A DNA stretch of 64,000 nt from Polaromonas sp. (GTDB taxonomy: Bacteria; Pseudomonadota; Gammaproteobacteria; Burkholderiales; Burkholderiaceae_C), in contig NZ_JAQSDL010000043.1 in assembly GCF_029945895.1 (NCBI RefSeq), positions 124,001 through 188,000 on the forward strand, in the 5' to 3' direction. Every line of letters begins with the position of its first letter. The stretch's first letter is position 1. Of the stretch, positions 33,403 through 42,736 are shown piece after piece. The notes beneath the pieces are model-generated. The model searched no databases and was not told the DNA's origin. It worked only from the letters and a program-made list of their open reading frames with translations. A program made the translations under genes and the position numbers.

Positions 33403-34023
33403 ATGCAATCAGTTTTGTTGTCGGTGGACCGTTTTTCCACCTGGATAGGTAAAGCCTTCGCGTGGAGCGTGGTACTGCTGACCCTGTTGATCAGTTGGGA
33501 GGTGTTCTCCCGCTATGCGCTCAACAAACCTCACGCCTGGGTGCTTGACGCACAGATCATGCTCTACGGGACGCTGTTCATGACCGCCGGCGCCTACACG
33601 CTGAGCAAGAACGGCCATGTGCGCGGCGACGTGTTGTACGGCTTCCTGAAGCCCCGCACGCAGGCCGTCATCGACCTGACGCTTTACCTGATCTTTTTCC
33701 TGCCCGGCGTGGTGGCACTGACCTGGGCCGGCTGGGTTTATTTCCAGGAATCCCTGGCCATCAACGAACAGACTTTTTCTGCCGACGCCCTGCCCCTGTA
33801 CCCGTTCAAATTCGTGATCCCGCTGGCTGGCAGTGTGCTGCTGCTGCAGGGCGTGGTCGAGATCATCCGCTGCATCCTCTGCCTTCAGACAGGCGCCTGG
33901 CCGGCGCGTGACGGCGACGTCGAGGAAGTCAACGTCGAGCAACTCAAGGCCATGGTGCATGTGAAGGACGAAGACATGGCCGCCCTCGAGCGCGAGCTGG
34001 CCCTCAAGGAGAGCGGCAAATGA
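33403..34023 (+). CDS. TRAP transporter small permease (DctQ family)
   Basis: This 206-residue inner-membrane protein has four helices (about 14-36, 45-67, 87-109, 129-152) typical of DctQ. The family motif WEVFSRYALNKPHAWVLDAQIMLYGTLFM is seen at about 36-64. The C-terminal tail of about 50 charged residues is cytoplasmic. GGAG six bases before ATG 33403 fixes the start against the longer TTG-started frame. The stop overlaps the large-permease start (ATGA), so the two subunits are co-translated. Confidence 0.9.
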   Translation: MQSVLLSVDRFSTWIGKAFAWSVVLLTLLISWEVFSRYALNKPHAWVLDAQIMLYGTLFMTAGAYTLSKNGHVRGDVLYGFLKPRTQAVIDLTLYLIFFLPGVVALTWAGWVYFQESLAINEQTFSADALPLYPFKFVIPLAGSVLLLQGVVEIIRCILCLQTGAWPARDGDVEEVNVEQLKAMVHVKDEDMAALERELALKESGK

Positions 34024-36029
34024 AAATCCGCAAAGAACTCTGGTTTGGCCTGTCTTTCATGGCCGTGGTGATCATCGGCGCATGCGCCTTGCTGCTGAGC
34101 GTCGAAAAAATCACCAATGGCCACCTCGGGCTGCTGATGCTGTCGCTGGTCGTGACGGCCATCATGCTGGGTTTCCCGACGGCGTTCACGCTGATGGGCA
34201 TGGGCATGATTTTCACCTGGCTCGCCTACAACCGGGACGCGACCAAAACGCTGGACCTGATGGTTCAGGCGGCCTACAAAACCATGGCCAATGACGTGCT
34301 CATTGCCGTGCCGCTGTTTGTCTTCATGGGTTACCTGGTCGAGAGGGCCAACCTGATCGAGAAACTGTTCAAGAGCCTGCATCTGGCCATGGCCCGGATA
34401 CCGGGCTCCCTTGCGGTCGCCACCCTGGTCACCTGCGCGATTTTTGCGACCGCGACCGGCATCGTTGGCGCCGTGGTCACCCTGATGGGGCTGCTGGCCC
34501 TGCCGGCGATGCTGCGCGCCGGCTACAGCGTGCCGCTGGCGGCAGGCTCCATCACCGCCGGCGGCTGCCTGGGCATCCTGATCCCGCCGTCGGTGCTGCT
34601 GATCGTCTATGGTGCCACCGCGGGTGTTTCTGTTGTCCAGCTCTACGCAGGCGCCTTTTTTCCGGGCCTGATGCTGACCGGCCTGTACATCCTTTATGTG
34701 GTCCTGGTCGCCAAGCTCAAACCGAAGTGGGCACCGCCCCTGTCGGCAGCGGACCGTGTGGTCACACTTCCGCCGCTGACACAGCGCCTGACGACTGACA
34801 CCTCCAGCCACGCACTGACCAGCCTGATCGGCGCCATGAAGGGCAAGCGCAACACCGATGTGCCCATGGGTCATCTGATGCGGCAGCTGGCGATTGTGGT
34901 GCTGCCGGGCCTGCTTTTCCTGCTGGTGCTGGTCACCAGCTATCGCGCGGTGACCACCGTGGAGGCCGAAGCGGTTTATGACATCCAGCAGATCGGCTCG
35001 AATTCATCGGAGCGCGCCAAGGACACCGGCGGTTTGCAGGAGCCCCCCAGCCAGGGTCTGCAGGAACCGCCCGCCGAAGGCGGCTTGCAGGAACCCCCAT
35101 CGGGCGACGTAAAAGAGCCACCATCCGGGGATGTGAAGGAGCCGCCGTCCGGCGCCGTGCAAGAGCCCGCCGGCACAGCAGCAGCATCGTCCGGACCGGC
35201 CGCAGCGGCGGTGGCCGAGCCTCCGGCTGCGTCATCCGCCACGGCGGACAACACACCGGCCGGCGCCACCACACGTGATGCACCGACCTGGTGGTGGGTC
35301 TGCTTTGCGATCCTCGGCGCGCTGGTGGCCATGTTCTACCTGTTTCTGAGTTTTGCGCGACTGGAGATCTTCAAGATGCTCCTGTCGTCCTTCTTCCCGC
35401 TGATGATCCTGATCGTTGCGGTGCTGGGCTCCATCGTCATGGGCCTGGCCACGCCGACCGAGGCGGCCGCGATGGGCGCGCTGGGGGGCTTTTTGCTGGC
35501 AGCAGCCTACCGGCGACTGACGCTGTCGGTGCTGCAGGAGTCGGTGTTCCTGACGGCCAAGACCTCGGCCATGGTGTGCTGGCTGTTTGTCGGCTCGGCC
35601 ATTTTCTCGGCGGCGTTTGCGTTGCTGGGGGGCCAGGAGCTGGTCGAGACCTGGGTGCTCAGCATGAACCTGAGCAAGACGCAGTTCCTGGTGATGAGCC
35701 AGGCGATCATTTTCATTCTGGGCTGGCCGCTGGAGTGGACCGAGATCATCGTGATCTTCATGCCCATCTTCATTCCGCTGCTGGACAACTTCGGCGTCGA
35801 TCCACTGTTCTTCGGCCTGCTGGTGGCGCTGAACCTGCAGACGGCTTTCCTGAGCCCGCCGGTGGCCATGGCCGCGTTCTACCTCAAGGGCGTGGCACCC
35901 AAACATGTGACACTGAACCAGATTTTCCTGGGCATGCTTCCCTTCATGGGCATCCAGATCCTGGCCATCATCCTGCTGTACCAGTTCCCGGCCATTGGCC
36001 TGTGGTTGCCGCAGTTGCTGTACAAATAA
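34020..36029 (+). CDS. TRAP transporter large permease (DctM) with inserted proline-rich repeat loop
   Basis: This 669-residue DctM-type subunit carries the ion-coupled transport pathway. Family sequence runs from FGLSFMAVVIIG and GFPTAFTLMGMG to ITAGGCLGILIPPSVLLIVYG in the first half, then continues from about residue 420 (WWWVCFAILGALVAMF) to the end. Between these lies a hydrophilic loop (about 335-415) of six GLQEPPS/DVKEPPSG-like repeats and an Ala/Pro-rich stretch. Ordinary DctM proteins are about 430 residues; long forms exist, but this repeat block is unusual. It should lie between helices, outside the membrane. A perfect terminator follows the gene. Confidence 0.88.
   Translation: MKIRKELWFGLSFMAVVIIGACALLLSVEKITNGHLGLLMLSLVVTAIMLGFPTAFTLMGMGMIFTWLAYNRDATKTLDLMVQAAYKTMANDVLIAVPLFVFMGYLVERANLIEKLFKSLHLAMARIPGSLAVATLVTCAIFATATGIVGAVVTLMGLLALPAMLRAGYSVPLAAGSITAGGCLGILIPPSVLLIVYGATAGVSVVQLYAGAFFPGLMLTGLYILYVVLVAKLKPKWAPPLSAADRVVTLPPLTQRLTTDTSSHALTSLIGAMKGKRNTDVPMGHLMRQLAIVVLPGLLFLLVLVTSYRAVTTVEAEAVYDIQQIGSNSSERAKDTGGLQEPPSQGLQEPPAEGGLQEPPSGDVKEPPSGDVKEPPSGAVQEPAGTAAASSGPAAAAVAEPPAASSATADNTPAGATTRDAPTWWWVCFAILGALVAMFYLFLSFARLEIFKMLLSSFFPLMILIVAVLGSIVMGLATPTEAAAMGALGGFLLAAAYRRLTLSVLQESVFLTAKTSAMVCWLFVGSAIFSAAFALLGGQELVETWVLSMNLSKTQFLVMSQAIIFILGWPLEWTEIIVIFMPIFIPLLDNFGVDPLFFGLLVALNLQTAFLSPPVAMAAFYLKGVAPKHVTLNQIFLGMLPFMGIQILAIILLYQFPAIGLWLPQLLYK
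35031..35173 (+). repeat. Tandem repeat encoding GLQEPPS / DVKEPPSG units within dctM
   Basis: Six imperfect units of about 21-27 bp, each coding for a (L/V)(Q/K)EP(P/A) core, run head to tail from residue 338 of the DctM protein. The units differ at wobble positions, so the array is not a very recent expansion. Confidence 0.85.
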
Positions 36030-36052
36030 GCGAGCGGCGCCCAGCTGTGAGC

Positions 36053-36090
36053 AAACAAAGGGGGCGCGCAGGCGCCCCCTTTGTTTTGAA
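36053..36090 (+). terminator. Rho-independent terminator after the TRAP operon
   Basis: A perfect 15-bp stem (AAACAAAGGGGGCGC, 36053-36067, with its complement at 36072-36086), a GCAG loop and a T-rich 3' side. It is among the strongest hairpins in the window. Confidence 0.9.
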
Positions 36091-36100
36091 AAAACGGTAA

Positions 36101-36126
36101 GATTGACGTTTACGTAAACGTCAATC
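36101..36126. promoter_or_regulatory. 26-bp perfect palindrome upstream of ppk2/icmF
   Basis: The half-site GATTGACGTTTAC is repeated in perfect inverted order without spacer, 19 bp before the PPK2 ATG. It is a likely repressor or activator site. The ACGTTTACGTAAACGT core resembles palindromes bound by MerR-type (LiuR-like) or TetR-type regulators of acyl-CoA catabolism; that identity is inference. Confidence 0.65.
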
Positions 36127-36144
36127 ACCCACACGGAGACAGCC

Positions 36145-36990
36145 ATGTCCAACGGCAACAGCAAGCGCGCGGCCCTGCTGGCCCCCTGGCAACCGCCCAC
36201 CACCGGGCGGGGCCGGCCGTTTGGGCTGTCCGGACTCCAGCCCTCGGCCAAGCCCTTTTCCAGCGGGGCCAAAGCCGACGACAAGGCCGCCGTGGAAGCC
36301 CTGGCCATGGAGCTGGACGGCCTGCAAGACCTGTTTTACGCCGACAAGCGCTACAAGCTGCTGGTCCTGCTGCAAGGCACCGACACCTCCGGCAAGGACG
36401 GCACGATTCGCGCCGTGTTCAGCCGGACCAGCCCGCTGGGCGTGCATACCGTCGGCTGGAAAGCGCCAAGCGAGGAAGAGCGGGCGCACGACTACCTGTG
36501 GCGCATCCATCGCCAGATGCCCGGGGCGGGCGAAACCATGATTTTCAACCGCAGCCACTACGAAGACGTGCTGGTACCGGTGGTGAAGGGCTGGATCACC
36601 CCGGAGCAGACCGCGCAGCGTTTTGCCCACATCAACGAGTTCGAACGCCTGCTGGCAGAAACCGGCACGGTGATCCTCAAGTTCATGCTGCACATCAGCT
36701 TCGAGGAACAAGGCCAGCGCCTGCAGGAGCGGGTGGACGACCCGACCAAGCGCTGGAAGTTCAGCATGGGCGACCTGGAGGTCCGCAAGCAGTGGGCCGA
36801 CTACCAGACGGCCTACGAGGCGCTGCTGGGGGCGACCAGCACCGCCTGGGCGCCCTGGACGGTGGTGCCCGCTGATTCCAAGACCCACCGCAACCTCATG
36901 GTGGCCACGCTGGTGCGCGACAAACTCAAGTCGCTGGACCTGCGCTACCCGCCTGACGATCCGGCGCTGGCCGGACTGAAGATCGAATAA
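36145..36990 (+). CDS. ppk2: Polyphosphate kinase 2 family protein
   Basis: This 281-residue PPK2-family phosphotransferase uses polyphosphate to phosphorylate nucleotides. Walker A is [10 protein letters not shown] (78-87, with Lys84-Asp85), and the lid and Walker B region contain [16 protein letters not shown] (about 132-147). The length and the [28 protein letters not shown] segment place it in the one-domain PPK2 group. A good ribosome site (ACGGAGACAGCC) precedes the ATG. It lies just after a 26-bp palindrome and 41 bp before icmF, so it may be co-transcribed with the mutase. Confidence 0.9.
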   Translation: MSNGNSKRAALLAPWQPPTTGRGRPFGLSGLQPSAKPFSSGAKADDKAAVEALAMELDGLQDLFYADKRYKLLVLLQGTDTSGKDGTIRAVFSRTSPLGVHTVGWKAPSEEERAHDYLWRIHRQMPGAGETMIFNRSHYEDVLVPVVKGWITPEQTAQRFAHINEFERLLAETGTVILKFMLHISFEEQGQRLQERVDDPTKRWKFSMGDLEVRKQWADYQTAYEALLGATSTAWAPWTVVPADSKTHRNLMVATLVRDKLKSLDLRYPPDDPALAGLKIE

Positions 36991-37031
36991 TTTCACACCA
37001 GCCACGAGACAACCCTCCAGAGAGCGCCGCC

Positions 37032-40000
37032 ATGACCGATCTGTCCGCCGAATACCAGGCCCTTGCCAGCTACCGCCCCACGCACAAAGTGCGTTTTGTC
37101 ACCGCTGCCTCGCTGTTTGACGGCCATGACGCGGCCATCAACATCATGCGGCGCATCCTCCAGGGCATGGGCGCCGAAGTCATTCACCTGGGCCACAACC
37201 GCAGTGTGGACGAAGTCGTCACCGCGGCGCTGCAGGAAGACGCGCAGGGCATTGCCATCAGTTCCTACCAGGGCGGCCACGTCGAATACTTCAAGTACAT
37301 GGTCGACCTGCTCAGGAGTCGCGGCGGCGAGCACATCCAGGTCTTCGGCGGCGGCGGCGGCGTGATTGTGCCGCCCGAGATCCGCGAGCTCCATGCCTAC
37401 GGCGTCTCGCGCATCTACAGCCCCGAAGACGGCCAGAAAATGGGCCTGGCCGGCATGATCGGCGAAATGGTCATGCGCTGCGACAAGGACCTGACCGGTT
37501 TCGCTCCCACCGACCTGCAGGCGATCGAAGGCCATGGCGAAATGGCCTGGCGCGCGCTGGCGCAGCTCATCACTTCGCTTGAAAATGACAAAGCCAATCC
37601 GGCGTTGGTCGAGGCATTGCAAGCGCAGGCTGCTATTAAAAAGATACCGGTGCTGGGTATCACCGGCACCGGGGGCGCCGGCAAGTCCTCGCTGACCGAC
37701 GAGCTGATACGCCGCCTGCGGCTGGACCAGAACGACCAGCTGCGCGTGGCCGTCATCAGCATCGACCCCTCACGGCGCAAGAGCGGCGGCGCGCTGCTCG
37801 GTGACCGCATCCGCATGAACGCCATCAGTCCCTGGAGCTCACAAGCCCCCACGCTTGTCCCTTCGGGAGCTGCGCTGCCCCCCGAGGGGGCCGTCCCCGT
37901 CTTGGGGCGGCCCGGCGACGGGGGTCAACGTGTTTTCATGAGGTCACTCGCCACACGCGAGTTCGGCAGCGAGATCAGCAAGGCACTGCCCGAGGTGATT
38001 GCCGCCTGCAAGGTAGCGGGCTTTGACCTGATCGTGGTCGAAACCTCAGGCATCGGCCAGGGGGATGCAGCCATCGTGCCGCATGTCGATGTGCCGATGT
38101 ATGTGATGACCCCCGAATTTGGCGCCGCCAGCCAGCTCGAAAAAATCGACATGCTGGACTTTGCCGAGTTTGTCGCCATCAACAAGTTCGACCGCAAGGG
38201 CTCGCTCGACGCCCTGCGCGACGTGGCCAAGCAGGTGCAGCGCAACAAGGAAGCCTGGGGCACGGCCCCCGACCAGATGCCGGTGTTCGGCACCATGGCC
38301 GCGCGGTTCAATGACGACGGCGTCACCGCCTTGTATCAGGCCCTCAAGCCGCGCCTGGCAGAACTTGGGCTGACACTGTCGGAGGGTGCCCTGCCCACGG
38401 TCAATGTGCGCCACAGTACCAACCAGACGCCGGTGGTGCCTGCCGCGCGCACGCGTTACCTGGCCGAGATCAGCGACACCGTGCGCGGCTACAAGAAGCG
38501 CGCCCGCGAACAGGCCCGGCTGGCGCGCGAAGTGCAGCAGCTGCAGGCCGCGGCCGCCATGCTGAAGATCGACAAGCCAGACCGCGCACCCGCCGCCGAG
38601 GCCGCGCTGGACCTTGCAGGCAAACGCAAGGCCCGCATGGACAGCGATGCGCGGCAGCTGCTGGCCCAGTGGCACGACATGCAGCAGGCTTACGCCGGCG
38701 AGGAATACGTGGTGAAGATCCGCGACAAGGAGATTCGCACGGCGCTGACCACGAAATCCCTTTCAGGCACCACGATCCGCAAGGTGGCGCTGCCGCAATA
38801 CGAGGACCACGGCGAAATCCTCAAGTGGCTGATGCTGGACAACGTGCCGGGCAGCTACCCCTACACAGCCGGCACCTTTGCCTTCAAGCGCGAGGGCGAA
38901 GACCCGACCCGCATGTTTGCCGGCGAAGGCGATGCGTTCCGCACCAACACACGCTTCAAGCTGCTGAGCCAGGGCATGGCCGCCAAGCGTCTGAGCACGG
39001 CTTTTGATTCGGTCACGCTGTACGGCAACGACCCTGACCTGCGGCCCGACATTTACGGCAAGGTCGGCAATTCGGGCGTCAGCATCGCTACCCTGGACGA
39101 CATGAAGGTGCTGTACGACGGGTTCGATCTGTGCAGCCCCAGCACGTCTGTCAGCATGACCATCAACGGCCCGGCGCCCACCATCCTGGCGATGTTCATG
39201 AACACCGCGATCGACCAGAACATCGACAAGTTCAAAAAGGACAACGGGCGCGACCCGACCCCGACAGAGCTGGAAAAGATCCGCGAATGGGTGCAGGAAA
39301 ACGTGCGCGGCACGGTGCAGGCCGACATCCTGAAAGAAGACCAGGGCCAGAACACCTGCATCTTCTCGACCGAGTTCAGCCTGAAAGTCATGGGCGACAT
39401 TGCCGAGTATTTTGTGCACAACCGCGTGCGCAATTTCTACAGCGTCTCCATCAGCGGCTACCACATCGCCGAAGCCGGGGCCAACCCGATCAGCCAGCTG
39501 GCCTTCACGCTGTCGAACGGTTTCACCTTTGTCGAAGCCTACCTCGCGCGCGGCATGCACATCGACGACTTCGCGCCCAACCTCTCCTTCTTCTTCAGCA
39601 ACGGCATGGACCCCGAATACACGGTGATGGGGCGCGTGGCGCGCCGCATCTGGGCTGTGGCCATGAAGGAAAAATACGGCGCCAACGAACGCAGCCAGAA
39701 GCTCAAGTACCACATCCAGACCAGTGGCCGCAGCCTGCACGCGCAGGAGATCCAGTTCAACGACATCCGCACGACGCTGCAGGCACTGATCGCGATTTAC
39801 GACAACTGCAACTCGCTGCACACCAACGCGTTTGACGAAGCCATCACCACGCCGACCGAAGAGTCGGTGCGCCGCGCGATGGCGATCCAGCTCATCATCA
39901 ACCGCGAGTGGGGCCTGGCGAAAAACGAAAACCCGTCCCAGGGGGCTTTCATCATCGAGGAGCTGACCGAGCTGCTGGAAGAAGCTGTCCTCTCAGAGTT

Positions 40001-40406
40001 TGAGCGCATCGCCGAGCGCGGCGGCGTGCTGGGCGCCATGGAAACCGGCTACCAGCGCGGCCGCATCCAGGACGAGTCGATGCACTACGAAATGCTCAAA
40101 CACACCGGCGAGCTGCCCATCATCGGCGTCAACACCTTCCGCAACCCGCATGGCGACGCGGTACAGGACAAGCTGGAGCTGGCGCGCTCCACCGACGAGG
40201 AAAAGCGGAACCAGCTGGCCCGTCTGCAGGACTTCCACCAGCGCCACGCCAGGGAAGCGCCGGCCACCCTCAAGCGCCTGCAGCAGGCGGTGATTGCCAA
40301 TGGCAACGTGTTTGAGGTACTGATGGACGCGGTGCGCGTCTGCTCACTGGGGCAGATCACCCATGCGCTGTTTGAAGTCGGCGGGCAGTACCGGCGCAAT
40401 ATGTAA
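37032..40406 (+). CDS. icmF: Fused isobutyryl-CoA mutase / G-protein chaperone (IcmF)
   Basis: This 1124-residue protein has the IcmF order: N-terminal B12-binding domain (Asp30-Gly31-His32 in [14 protein letters not shown]), a MeaB-like GTPase (P-loop GTGGAGKSS at about 211-219), and the C-terminal acyl-CoA mutase barrel (about 600-1124). It interconverts isobutyryl- and n-butyryl-CoA or similar branched acyl-CoAs, with the G-domain protecting the cobalamin. Two inserts interrupt the GTPase part in frame: a family A repeat before the P-loop ([11 protein letters not shown]) and a 33-residue family B insert (267-299) between RIRMNAIS and [10 protein letters not shown], which are adjacent in relatives as I recall them. 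Whether the G-domain tolerates it is unknown. Confidence 0.93.
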   Translation: MTDLSAEYQALASYRPTHKVRFVTAASLFDGHDAAINIMRRILQGMGAEVIHLGHNRSVDEVVTAALQEDAQGIAISSYQGGHVEYFKYMVDLLRSRGGEHIQVFGGGGGVIVPPEIRELHAYGVSRIYSPEDGQKMGLAGMIGEMVMRCDKDLTGFAPTDLQAIEGHGEMAWRALAQLITSLENDKANPALVEALQAQAAIKKIPVLGITGTGGAGKSSLTDELIRRLRLDQNDQLRVAVISIDPSRRKSGGALLGDRIRMNAISPWSSQAPTLVPSGAALPPEGAVPVLGRPGDGGQRVFMRSLATREFGSEISKALPEVIAACKVAGFDLIVVETSGIGQGDAAIVPHVDVPMYVMTPEFGAASQLEKIDMLDFAEFVAINKFDRKGSLDALRDVAKQVQRNKEAWGTAPDQMPVFGTMAARFNDDGVTALYQALKPRLAELGLTLSEGALPTVNVRHSTNQTPVVPAARTRYLAEISDTVRGYKKRAREQARLAREVQQLQAAAAMLKIDKPDRAPAAEAALDLAGKRKARMDSDARQLLAQWHDMQQAYAGEEYVVKIRDKEIRTALTTKSLSGTTIRKVALPQYEDHGEILKWLMLDNVPGSYPYTAGTFAFKREGEDPTRMFAGEGDAFRTNTRFKLLSQGMAAKRLSTAFDSVTLYGNDPDLRPDIYGKVGNSGVSIATLDDMKVLYDGFDLCSPSTSVSMTINGPAPTILAMFMNTAIDQNIDKFKKDNGRDPTPTELEKIREWVQENVRGTVQADILKEDQGQNTCIFSTEFSLKVMGDIAEYFVHNRVRNFYSVSISGYHIAEAGANPISQLAFTLSNGFTFVEAYLARGMHIDDFAPNLSFFFSNGMDPEYTVMGRVARRIWAVAMKEKYGANERSQKLKYHIQTSGRSLHAQEIQFNDIRTTLQALIAIYDNCNSLHTNAFDEAITTPTEESVRRAMAIQLIINREWGLAKNENPSQGAFIIEELTELLEEAVLSEFERIAERGGVLGAMETGYQRGRIQDESMHYEMLKHTGELPIIGVNTFRNPHGDAVQDKLELARSTDEEKRNQLARLQDFHQRHAREAPATLKRLQQAVIANGNVFEVLMDAVRVCSLGQITHALFEVGGQYRRNM
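37611..37647. repeat. Family A dispersed repeat, in-frame copy inside icmF
   Basis: Reverse-orientation partial copy with GCAAGCGCAGGCTGCTATT and a degenerate right arm (AAGATA). It is translated as QAQAAIKKI, just before the GTPase P-loop strand, in the linker between the B12 and G domains. Confidence 0.6.
37830..37928. repeat. Family B dispersed repeat, in-frame copy inside icmF
   Basis: A 99-bp insert (33 codons) with AGCCCCCACGCTTGTCC, then CTGCCCCCCGAGGGGGCCG and CTTGGGGCGGCCCGGCG. The 19-base core is identical to that in the NicB-like gene (48896-48973, opposite strand). There is no stop codon in the reading frame. Confidence 0.85.
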
Positions 40407-40429
40407 AGGCGCCACGAGCGGGTGGATTC

Positions 40430-40482
40430 ACTATGCTTTTGATAGCTGCTCCCGCCCGCCCATTGCGGGCCAGTGGCCAATT
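40430..40482. repeat. Family A dispersed repeat, intergenic
   Basis: Forward copy: CTATGCTTTTGATAGC (40431-40445), then TGCTCCCGCCCGCCC and GGGCCAGTGGCCAATTT. It lies just after icmF and may form part of its 3' end. Confidence 0.65.
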
Positions 40483-40540
40483 TCGCCTGTCATCCTGACG
40501 CCTCGGCCATTTCTTCAGCCCCTTGCCGCCGGCGGGCAGA

Positions 40541-40564
40541 AAAAAGCCCCGCGAGCCGGGGCTT
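40541..40564 (-). terminator. Terminator after the 54-residue basic protein gene
   Basis: On the minus strand AAGCCCC and GGGGCTT close a 7-base loop and are followed by a run of T. Confidence 0.8.
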
Positions 40565-40618
40565 GCTGCAATCGACCCCCCTCAGTGGATCATGAGGGAA
40601 GGTGTTGCCGCGAACGGC

Positions 40619-40783
40619 TTAACCGCCTTTGTGCGGGCGCTTGCCGGGGTTCTTTTTGCTGCGGGTCCAGGTGCCGCGCTCCAGGCTGATCTTCTGGCCG
40701 CGGCCGGCCGTGCGGGTCATGCCGGGGGCGGGAACGGGCTTGGGTGCGCAGATGTCGGCTTCGACGCGGATTTTTTTGGACAT
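40619..40783 (-). CDS. 54-residue basic small protein
   Basis: This short gene encodes MSKKIRVEADICAPKPVPAP followed by a Gly/Arg/Lys-rich tail ending GKRPHKGG. GGAG seven bases upstream of the ATG at 40783 and a clean terminator 55 bp after the stop make it convincing despite its size. The product is strongly basic, with a conserved-looking proline segment, so nucleic-acid or ribosome binding is possible. It has no recognised domain. It is transcribed alone, convergent with icmF. Confidence 0.7.
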   Translation of the reverse strand: MSKKIRVEADICAPKPVPAPGMTRTAGRGQKISLERGTWTRSKKNPGKRPHKGG

Positions 40784-40879
40784 GGAAGACTCCGGATTAA
40801 AAATTGGCAGAACCCGACATTTTAAGCTACCGCGCCGCGGTCGGGTCCGTGCGGGGCCAAGCGGCCGTCCGGACCCGAT

Positions 40880-41941
40880 TTACATCGCCCCCTTCAGCGG
40901 CAGGTTCAGCAGAAGATTCTGCGGTTTCAGCTTCAACACGTCCTCGGCATTCATCATCAGGCCGAGGTAGACCGGCTTGCCGGCCACATCGGCGCGCATC
41001 TCCTGCGGCTCCGCAAAATCCAGCCTGAAGAGGCTGAGCAGGCGCTGCATGCGCCCGGCCTCCACCTCCCTGCCCTCGTACAGGTCATTGAGCAGCGCCG
41101 TCGCTTCCACGTCCAGCCCCACATGCCAGCGCCAGGCCTCATCTTCAATTTTCTGCAGAGGCTTGACGCTGACAGCAACACCCAGGAAATGGGCGACCCA
41201 TTTCTCCAGCACCCGCGCCAGCGCGGTCAGGCCCGAGCGGGCGCGCGTCATGGTGAATACCAGGCCGTGGCTCAGGTCGTTGCTGATTTCATGGGTCAGG
41301 TCGAGCAAAAAGCTGTGGCGGTCACTGGCGGGCCAGTAGTCGGGCGCGTTATCGTCCGACAGCACCTGCATGTTGATGCTGCGCAGCGGCGCTTGCGCTT
41401 CCGCCAGGAAACGCCCAAAGTCGCCCAGGCCGCCGGTTTCGTTGAACATGTCGAGCACATCACGGTCGCCGGCCAGCACCTGGCCGTCCTGCGTGCTGAT
41501 GCGCTGGACGCGGAACAACATTTCAGCAGCACGCACCTCGTAGGCATCGGTGGCGTCGTCCAGCACCTGGCGCAGGATGGCCTGGGCCAGCAGGTCGATG
41601 AACAGCGGCGGAATAGCGATGCTGCCGCTGCGGAACAAGCCCAGGTAATAAGCCTCCAGCGTGCCGGCCGCCAGCAGCCCATCGCGAAAGCGCAGAAACA
41701 GCCCGTAACTCTCGCGGGCGTCTGGGTCCTGCAGGGCCTGCAATTCCGCCTCGGCCACCTGCCCCGACGGTGCGGCCAGCAGGGCCGCGTGCAAAGCATG
41801 CTCAGCCGCGCAGGACTCGGGCACCAGGGCCAGTTCGGGGCGGTTCAGGAAGAGGCGAAGGTAATCGTCGGTGGGGGCCAGCCAGCCCCGCGGGGTGATC
41901 TGAAGCTGGCGGAAGCCGCTGGAAGGCCAGAAATTTTGCAT
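40880..41941 (-). CDS. DUF6352-like conserved hypothetical protein
   Basis: This 353-residue soluble protein, with no signal peptide or membrane segment, begins MQNFWPSSGFRQLQITPRGWLAPTDDYLRLFLNRPELALV. It resembles a Burkholderiales conserved family that I recall as DUF6352; its function is not known. Visible features are a YLGLFRSGSIAIPPLFIDLLAQ segment (about 98-119), DRHSFLLDLTHEISNDLSHGLVF (about 206-229), and an Asp/Glu-rich acidic character throughout. The length is typical. It is monocistronic, with a small basic-protein gene downstream and a family A repeat just upstream of its start. Confidence 0.65.
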   Translation of the reverse strand: MQNFWPSSGFRQLQITPRGWLAPTDDYLRLFLNRPELALVPESCAAEHALHAALLAAPSGQVAEAELQALQDPDARESYGLFLRFRDGLLAAGTLEAYYLGLFRSGSIAIPPLFIDLLAQAILRQVLDDATDAYEVRAAEMLFRVQRISTQDGQVLAGDRDVLDMFNETGGLGDFGRFLAEAQAPLRSINMQVLSDDNAPDYWPASDRHSFLLDLTHEISNDLSHGLVFTMTRARSGLTALARVLEKWVAHFLGVAVSVKPLQKIEDEAWRWHVGLDVEATALLNDLYEGREVEAGRMQRLLSLFRLDFAEPQEMRADVAGKPVYLGLMMNAEDVLKLKPQNLLLNLPLKGAM

Positions 41942-41975
41942 GGGGGCAATCGTCGCACATTGCGTATGATGGCAA

Positions 41976-42032
41976 ATTGCTATTAATTAAATAGCTGCTT
42001 GCGCCCGTGGAATAAGGGCCCACAGCGTATTT
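41976..42032. repeat. Family A dispersed repeat, best-preserved copy
   Basis: GCTAT (41979-41983) and ATAGC (41991-41995) flank an AT-rich centre, followed by TGCTTGCGCCCGTGG, AATAAGGGCCCACAGC. I use this copy as the reference for family A. It sits upstream of the DUF6352-like gene. Confidence 0.85.
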
Positions 42033-42190
42033 CTTATGTAAGGACCCGAAAAACCGGATCGACACTGACTGGCCCTGGTAAAAACTGCCGAAGCAGCCCA
42101 CCCCGTCCAGCGTCCGGGTTGCCGACGCTGTTTTTCGCTTTGCGTACAGTAGGGTGTTGAAATGCGCCGGGCGCACAGATGGAGACACCT

Positions 42191-42730
42191 ATGAGCACAA
42201 CGCTGAAACCACGCAAATACCGGGCACGCATGCTGCCCTGGCCAGTCGCCAGCCTGCTGGTGCTGGCGCTGGCGCCCGCCTGGGCGCAGTTGCCGACCGT
42301 CACCACCCGGACCGAAACCTGGACAGGAACAGGGTCAGGCCCGCCGTCCGACTACAGCGCCATCGAGCGGGCGCAGTGGGAACAATGGCAGATGCAACGC
42401 GAACACGAGCGCCGGCAGCGCGAGCTGACGCGCCAGCAGGACGCCCAGATCCGGCAGAGCCAGGAAAGCCTGGGCGAACGTGCGCTGCGGGAGCAGGCGC
42501 AGCGCAACGGCACCTGGCAGCCCCAGCGCCCCGGCCCGAGCGACCAGGAACTGGCCTGGCGCGAACAGCAGCAGTTGCAACGCGACGCATGGCGGCAGCA
42601 GCGCGAGCTGACACGCCAGGACGACCAGCGGCAACGGCAAAGCGAGGAGTCGCTGGGCCAGCGCGCCCTGCGCGAGCAGGCCCAGAACCGGCGCGAACAG
42701 GGCCGCCTCTCCAGCGGCACCCAGCGCTAG
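42191..42730 (+). CDS. Secreted Q/R-rich protein with internal duplication
   Basis: This 179-residue protein has a signal peptide (about residues 1-32, cleavage after PAWA) and a mature part made largely of Gln, Arg and Glu. Two copies of a block of about 40 residues (RRQRELTRQQDAQIRQSQESLGERALREQAQ and RQQRELTRQDDQRQRQSEESLGQRALREQAQ) indicate an internal duplication and probably long charged helices or coiled coil. GGAGA before the ATG at 42191 favours that start over the Met four codons earlier. The function is unknown; a periplasmic structural or binding role is possible. It converges closely with the lysR gene. Confidence 0.6.
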   Translation: MSTTLKPRKYRARMLPWPVASLLVLALAPAWAQLPTVTTRTETWTGTGSGPPSDYSAIERAQWEQWQMQREHERRQRELTRQQDAQIRQSQESLGERALREQAQRNGTWQPQRPGPSDQELAWREQQQLQRDAWRQQRELTRQDDQRQRQSEESLGQRALREQAQNRREQGRLSSGTQR

Positions 42731-42736
42731 AGCCTG

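Noticed and set aside
37830..37928. Sequencing error or frameshift in icmF
   Set aside because: The extra length is a multiple of three, the insert matches a repeat found elsewhere in the window, and both flanks continue in the expected frame.
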